Assembly: GCF_000508085.1 (NCBI RefSeq)
Contig: NZ_KI669560.1
Coordinates: 216,219-280,218 of the forward strand
Length of the DNA stretch: 64,000 nucleotides
Reading direction: 5' to 3'
Source of the DNA: Sediminibacterium sp. C3
GTDB taxonomy: Bacteria > Bacteroidota > Bacteroidia > Chitinophagales > Chitinophagaceae
In this document: in pieces, positions 60,358 to 64,000 of the stretch
Position numbering within the stretch: position 1 is the first letter of the stretch
How the letters are laid out: each line of letters starts with the position of its first letter
Notes under the pieces: model-generated
The model's input: the letters and a program-made list of their open reading frames with translations, nothing else
Databases searched by the model: none
Told to the model about the DNA's origin: nothing
Translations under genes and position numbers: made by a program

Positions 60358-61398
60358 ATGGTAAAAATAGATCAAATAGAACTACCCGATTTCCCTTTAT
60401 TACTGGCTCCCATGGAAGATGTAAGCGATCCTCCGTTCAGGGCGGTATGTAAAGACAATGGAGCCGACCTGATGTACACAGAATTCATCAGCAGTGAGGG
60501 TTTAATCAGAGATGCCATTAAAAGCAGACAGAAGCTCGACATATTCGAATACGAACGTCCAGTGGGCATACAGATTTTTGGAGGAGACGAAGAAGCCCTA
60601 TCCCTGAGTGCCAAAATTGTAGAAACGGTAAACCCTGATTTGCTAGATATCAACTTCGGTTGCCCGGTAAAAAAAGTGGCATTAAGAGGAGCAGGTGCTG
60701 GTGTTTTAAAAGATATTGACCTGATGGTTCGCTTAACAGAAGCTACGGTAAAAAGCACCAAACTTCCGGTTACTGTTAAAACCAGACTGGGATGGGACGA
60801 TCAGAGCAAGAATATAGAAGAAGTGGCAGAAAGACTACAGGATGTAGGCATCAAAGCGCTGGCGATTCACGGAAGAACAAGGGCGCAGATGTATAAGGGT
60901 GAAGCAGACTGGACTTTGATTGGGAAAGTAAAAAACAACCCAAGAATTAAAATACCCATTTTTGGAAACGGCGATATCGACAGTCCTCAAAAAGCCAAAC
61001 TATACAAAGAACGTTACGGCGTAGATGGTATCATGATTGGAAGGGCTGCGATTGGATACCCCTGGATTTTCAGAGAAATAAAACACTACCTGGCTACGGG
61101 TGAAATTTTACCTGCTCCAACATTGGCTGAAAGAATTGAAGTATGTAAAAAACATTTGCGCAAATCGGTTGAATGGAAGGGACCCAAAGTGGGCATCTTT
61201 GAAATGCGCAGACATTATACCAACTATCTGAAAGGATTACCGGGCATTAAAGACTACAGGGCCAGACTGGTAACCTTAATGGAGCCAGCTGAAATAGAAG
61301 GGGTATTAGACGAAGTAACTGCCAACTACACTGGATATGAGTTTGAAAGAACTCCCATTGAACTAATCGACTACCACCAGAAATGTCCCATTAACTAG
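60358..61398 (+). CDS. dusB: tRNA-dihydrouridine synthase
   Basis: 346 residues, FMN TIM barrel. LAPMEDVSDPPFRAVCKDNG (FMN binding), INFGCPVKKVALRGAGAGVL with the catalytic cysteine, IHGRTRAQMYKGEADW and GNGDIDSPQKA are Dus signatures of the DusB type. It reduces uridines in tRNA with NADPH. Its 3' end overlaps the convergent glutathione peroxidase gene by 36 bases. Confidence 0.94.
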   Translation: MVKIDQIELPDFPLLLAPMEDVSDPPFRAVCKDNGADLMYTEFISSEGLIRDAIKSRQKLDIFEYERPVGIQIFGGDEEALSLSAKIVETVNPDLLDINFGCPVKKVALRGAGAGVLKDIDLMVRLTEATVKSTKLPVTVKTRLGWDDQSKNIEEVAERLQDVGIKALAIHGRTRAQMYKGEADWTLIGKVKNNPRIKIPIFGNGDIDSPQKAKLYKERYGVDGIMIGRAAIGYPWIFREIKHYLATGEILPAPTLAERIEVCKKHLRKSVEWKGPKVGIFEMRRHYTNYLKGLPGIKDYRARLVTLMEPAEIEGVLDEVTANYTGYEFERTPIELIDYHQKCPIN

Positions 61399-62034
61399 TG
61401 ACATGTTTTTGGGTGAAACCCACTGTGAATAGTAAGCCATCAGGATACCTTTTTCATCAATAAGATATTTAGAAAAGTTCCAGTCGGGTTCATTTTCGCA
61501 CCAACCATTTTTCGCTGGGTTGGTGAGCCATTGATAAACCGGAAGTTGCTCGGCACCTTTAATCACCTGTCCTTTTTTCATCAGTTGAAAACTAACTCCG
61601 TAATTTACTTTACAGAAAGCGGCTATGTCTTCATCTGATTTTTTTTCCTGCCCTTTAAAATCATTCGCAGGAAAACCAAGAATCACCAGGCGATCGCCAT
61701 ATTTTTTGTGCAATGCTTCCAGTTCTTCATATTGACCAGTGTACCCACAATCACTCGCTGTGTTAACCAACAAAACCTTCTTGCCTCTTAAGTCACTGAA
61801 ATGAAGCGTATCCCCGTTGTTTTTTATGGCAGACAATTCATAAAAAGTTTCCCGAGGTTTGATGGCTCTTTCGTTAACCAGCATAGTCTTACTGGACTTC
61901 CCGGTAAGCTTCCCAAAAAACATAATAATTGGGTAAGCCTTTTTCATGATTGATTGTCTCCAGGTCATATCGGGATCTTTTATTAGAAAAGCTGCAACAC
62001 CAAATACTACAGCCAACAGAATTAGTTTTCTCAT
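61363..62034 (-). CDS. Glutathione peroxidase-family protein
   Basis: 223 residues. An N-terminal hydrophobic segment (about 1-20) may anchor or export it. The peroxidase motif has the active-site cysteine in TASDCGYTGQYEELE, then FPANDFKGQEKKSD and WNFSKYLID (catalytic Trp/Asn). It reduces peroxides using thioredoxin or glutathione. The long N-terminus is unlike typical cytosolic forms. It overlaps dusB by 36 bases at the 3' end. Confidence 0.9.
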   Translation of the reverse strand: MRKLILLAVVFGVAAFLIKDPDMTWRQSIMKKAYPIIMFFGKLTGKSSKTMLVNERAIKPRETFYELSAIKNNGDTLHFSDLRGKKVLLVNTASDCGYTGQYEELEALHKKYGDRLVILGFPANDFKGQEKKSDEDIAAFCKVNYGVSFQLMKKGQVIKGAEQLPVYQWLTNPAKNGWCENEPDWNFSKYLIDEKGILMAYYSQWVSPKNMSLVNGTFLVVVD

Positions 62035-62065
62035 ATACGTTTTTGAAAGGTAAAAAGTTCAGGGC

Positions 62066-63442
62066 TTAGCCAATTAGCCACTTTAATAATTTCAGCTTGC
62101 CGGTGAAGGGAGGATACTTCAGAGAAGGATCAAACCAGGTTGGCGTTTTCATCACGGATTTTTTATGACTGAAAGTATCAAAGCTTTGTTTTCCATGATA
62201 AGCACCTGTGCCACTGAAACCTCTTCCACCAAAAGGCAGATGGGGATTGGTTAAATGCAGGCTGGCTGTATTAACACAAGCCCCTCCGGATGGAACCGCT
62301 TCTAACCATGCTTTTTCTTTTTCAGCGTTTCCGGTGAATACATAGAAAGCAAGTGGATTAGGGTTTCTTTTAATAATGGCTGTGGCTTCTTCTAGTGTAG
62401 AGAAAGTAAGAATGGGCAATACAGGTCCAAAAATTTCGTCGCGCATAATATTGGAATCAACCGAAACGCCATCGAGTAAAGTGGGTTCAATATACAAATT
62501 GGCTGCATCGTAGTTACCACCATACACAATAGTGCCATCCGATAAATAAGAGACAATTCTGTTGAATTGTTTCTGGTTAATGATACGGCCATATGCATCA
62601 GAATCCGCGGCATTGGATCCATAAAACTGAGGGATGTATTTTTTGAGTGCCTCAATTAATTCAACACGCTTTGATTCATGTACCAATACATAATCGGGTG
62701 CCACACACATTTGACCAGCATTGGAAAACTTCGGCATGGCAATGCGCTTGGCAGCAACAGAAATATTGGCATCTGCCTCCACTACACAAGGACTTTTGCC
62801 CCCTAATTCCAGGGTAACAGGCACCAGATTTTCAGCCGCCATTTTGTAAATGATTTTTCCAACGGATGTGCTGCCCGTATAAAAAACATGATCGAATACA
62901 AACTGATTCATCATAGCAGGTATAACCGTTGCCCCATCCCCTTTTACATAGAGTACCTGCTCCGGAGGAAATACATCCAGGATAATTTTTTCCATCACTG
63001 CTTCTGTGGCGGGAGCAAACTCGCTGGGTTTCAAAACCACTGTATTACCTGCTGCAATGGCTCCCATCAAAGGTGTAAACAACAACTGGAAAGGATAGTT
63101 CCAAGGACCAATCACCAGCACAACACCCAGTGGTTCCCTGAGAATAGAAGAACTGGAAGGCAGGTTCAGCAAATTGGTAGCAACTGGTTCCGCATCCATC
63201 CAGGAAGACAAATGCTTGATTGTTTCTTTTAACTCAGTCAGAAAAAAACCATTCTCTGTAACCCAGGTTTCTTCCCGGCTTTTATGCAGGTCTTTATAAA
63301 GTGCATCATAGATTTCCTCTTCATGTGCTTCCACTGCTTTTTTCAACAACAATAACTGCTGCTTTCGAAAAGCATAAGGCCTGGTGGCTCCTGATTCAAA
63401 AAACTGTCTTTGCTGCTGCAATTGATCAATAAGCGCTTGCAT
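62066..63442 (-). CDS. Aldehyde dehydrogenase (class 3-like)
   Basis: 458 residues. NAD site and catalysis: GNTVVLKPSEFAPA, TLELGGKSPCVVEADA (catalytic Glu) and SNAGQMCVAPDYVLV (catalytic Cys). Length and GPWNYPFQLLFTPLMGAIAA match class 3/fatty aldehyde-type ALDH. A C-terminal hydrophobic tail (LKLLKWLIG) may associate with membranes. It oxidises medium or long-chain or aromatic aldehydes. Confidence 0.93.
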   Translation of the reverse strand: MQALIDQLQQQRQFFESGATRPYAFRKQQLLLLKKAVEAHEEEIYDALYKDLHKSREETWVTENGFFLTELKETIKHLSSWMDAEPVATNLLNLPSSSSILREPLGVVLVIGPWNYPFQLLFTPLMGAIAAGNTVVLKPSEFAPATEAVMEKIILDVFPPEQVLYVKGDGATVIPAMMNQFVFDHVFYTGSTSVGKIIYKMAAENLVPVTLELGGKSPCVVEADANISVAAKRIAMPKFSNAGQMCVAPDYVLVHESKRVELIEALKKYIPQFYGSNAADSDAYGRIINQKQFNRIVSYLSDGTIVYGGNYDAANLYIEPTLLDGVSVDSNIMRDEIFGPVLPILTFSTLEEATAIIKRNPNPLAFYVFTGNAEKEKAWLEAVPSGGACVNTASLHLTNPHLPFGGRGFSGTGAYHGKQSFDTFSHKKSVMKTPTWFDPSLKYPPFTGKLKLLKWLIG

Positions 63443-63567
63443 TTGTCCGATATTTTAGCTTAACAAGTTAAGAAAATTAGGGGGTAAGATTGAACTGAAT
63501 CCATGCATCATTTTTCATCCACTTGTTTTATAAAAAACAGTATATTCATAGTTCACAATTGCGCTAT

Positions 63568-64000
63568 ATGAAAAAGAAAGAAAATCCAGAAAAACAATCA
63601 GCTCAAACCAATTCCCGGCGTTCCTTCCTAAGGAATGCGAGCCTTGCTGCAGCAGGGTTTTACATTGTACCCCGTCATGTATTAGGACGAGGTTTTATTG
63701 CACCCAGTGATAAGCTCCAGATTGCAGGTATTGGTGCAGGAGGAAAAGGGGAAAGCGATTTGTGGAGTTTCTACAATAGCGGAAAAGCAGATATTGCTTT
63801 CTTATGTGATGTAGACGACAGACAGTCTAAAAAAAGCAGGGAGCGTTATCCTAAAGCGAAGTACTACAAGGACTATCGCGAAATGTTAGACAAGGAACAC
63901 AAATACATTGATGCAGTATCTGTTTCAACACCCGACCATATGCACGCCATTCAAGGACTGGCTGCCATGCAGCTGAAAAAGCATGTATATATTCAAAAGC
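63568..64000 (+). CDS. Tat-exported Gfo/Idh/MocA-family oxidoreductase, N-terminal part
   Basis: 144 codons visible before the right edge. The N-terminus has a twin-arginine signal (SRRSFLRNASLAAAG, about residues 17-31), then the Rossmann start KLQIAGIGAGGKGESDL and VSVSTPDHMHAIQG, the Gfo/Idh/MocA pattern. It probably oxidises or epimerises sugars in the periplasm, and continues past the window. This is a second likely Tat substrate besides 11790-13082. Confidence 0.85.
   Translation, partial: MKKKENPEKQSAQTNSRRSFLRNASLAAAGFYIVPRHVLGRGFIAPSDKLQIAGIGAGGKGESDLWSFYNSGKADIAFLCDVDDRQSKKSRERYPKAKYYKDYREMLDKEHKYIDAVSVSTPDHMHAIQGLAAMQLKKHVYIQK

Overview
The window comes from a member of the Bacteroidota, most likely Chitinophagaceae (a Sediminibacterium-like genome is my guess, not tested). 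Signs are a SusC/SusD pair, TlpA-type proteins with DUF4369 domains, type III pantothenate kinase beside LptC, ribosomal protein THX, few Shine-Dalgarno sites, and TAnnTTTG-type -7 promoter boxes. Genes are tightly packed, often overlapping by 4-30 bases. No gene-free stretch exceeds 300 bases. I saw no rRNA, tRNA, CRISPR array, prophage or intact insertion sequence.

Left end (1-7071) is accessory and looks AT-richer than the rest. It holds two tandem, same-order modules on the minus strand. Each has (i) a fusion of a degenerate peptidase-C39-like domain, a VKOR membrane domain and a DsbA-like thioredoxin domain, (ii) a short double-glycine-leader peptide with 6-8 cysteines, (iii) a stem-loop, and (iv) a secreted DUF4369/TlpA-like protein. 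Between the modules lies the remnant of a C39-peptidase ABC exporter. Both modules are preceded by hairpins built from GGGGGTA/TACCCCC arms, and a lone NarL/FixJ-type response regulator is divergently transcribed from the second. Module A (left) is broken by two homopolymer frameshifts; module B is intact. I read this as a system that makes and disulfide-folds small secreted cysteine-rich peptides. It is the best candidate for something undescribed.

7.7-14.7 kb is mixed housekeeping: LOG-family hydrolase, exonuclease III, DUF4286, HU, THX, a Tat-exported class V aminotransferase and a TlpA-like protein. 14.7-21.5 kb is a surface-polysaccharide patch (FkbM methyltransferase, several glycosyltransferases, an O-antigen ligase/polymerase-like protein) with MeaB inside it. 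21.5-33 kb runs mostly rightward: Lon-substrate-binding-domain protein, coaX, an outer-membrane barrel, lptC, aldo/keto reductase, an ECF sigma / anti-sigma-like / DUF4097-like operon, a CNNM-type protein, tatC, rpiB and an M28 peptidase. 33-38 kb is an isolated SusD/SusC pair.

38-49.7 kb holds a deoxyhypusine-synthase-like gene, a lipid-linked glycosylation operon (methyltransferase, GT87, DPM1-like GT2, polysaccharide deacetylase), an SdpR/SdpI immunity-type pair with a clear palindromic operator, hydrolases, an AcpH-like protein, cystathionine gamma-synthase, a serine hydrolase and a TIGR02757 gene. 49.7-64 kb has a GH9-deacetylase fusion, a fumarylacetoacetase-like/flavin reductase pair, an AraC regulator, cupin, SDR, YjjG-like nucleotidase, phosphatidylethanolamine synthesis genes (cdsA, psd), a CPBP protease, dusB, glutathione peroxidase, aldehyde dehydrogenase, and the start of a Tat-exported Gfo/Idh/MocA oxidoreductase.

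Five single-base homopolymer frameshifts (two in the left module, one each in GT87, TIGR02757 and AraC genes) are scattered across otherwise well-conserved genes. Each is repaired by one base. Sequence error is the simplest explanation, but this needs checking before any gene is called dead.
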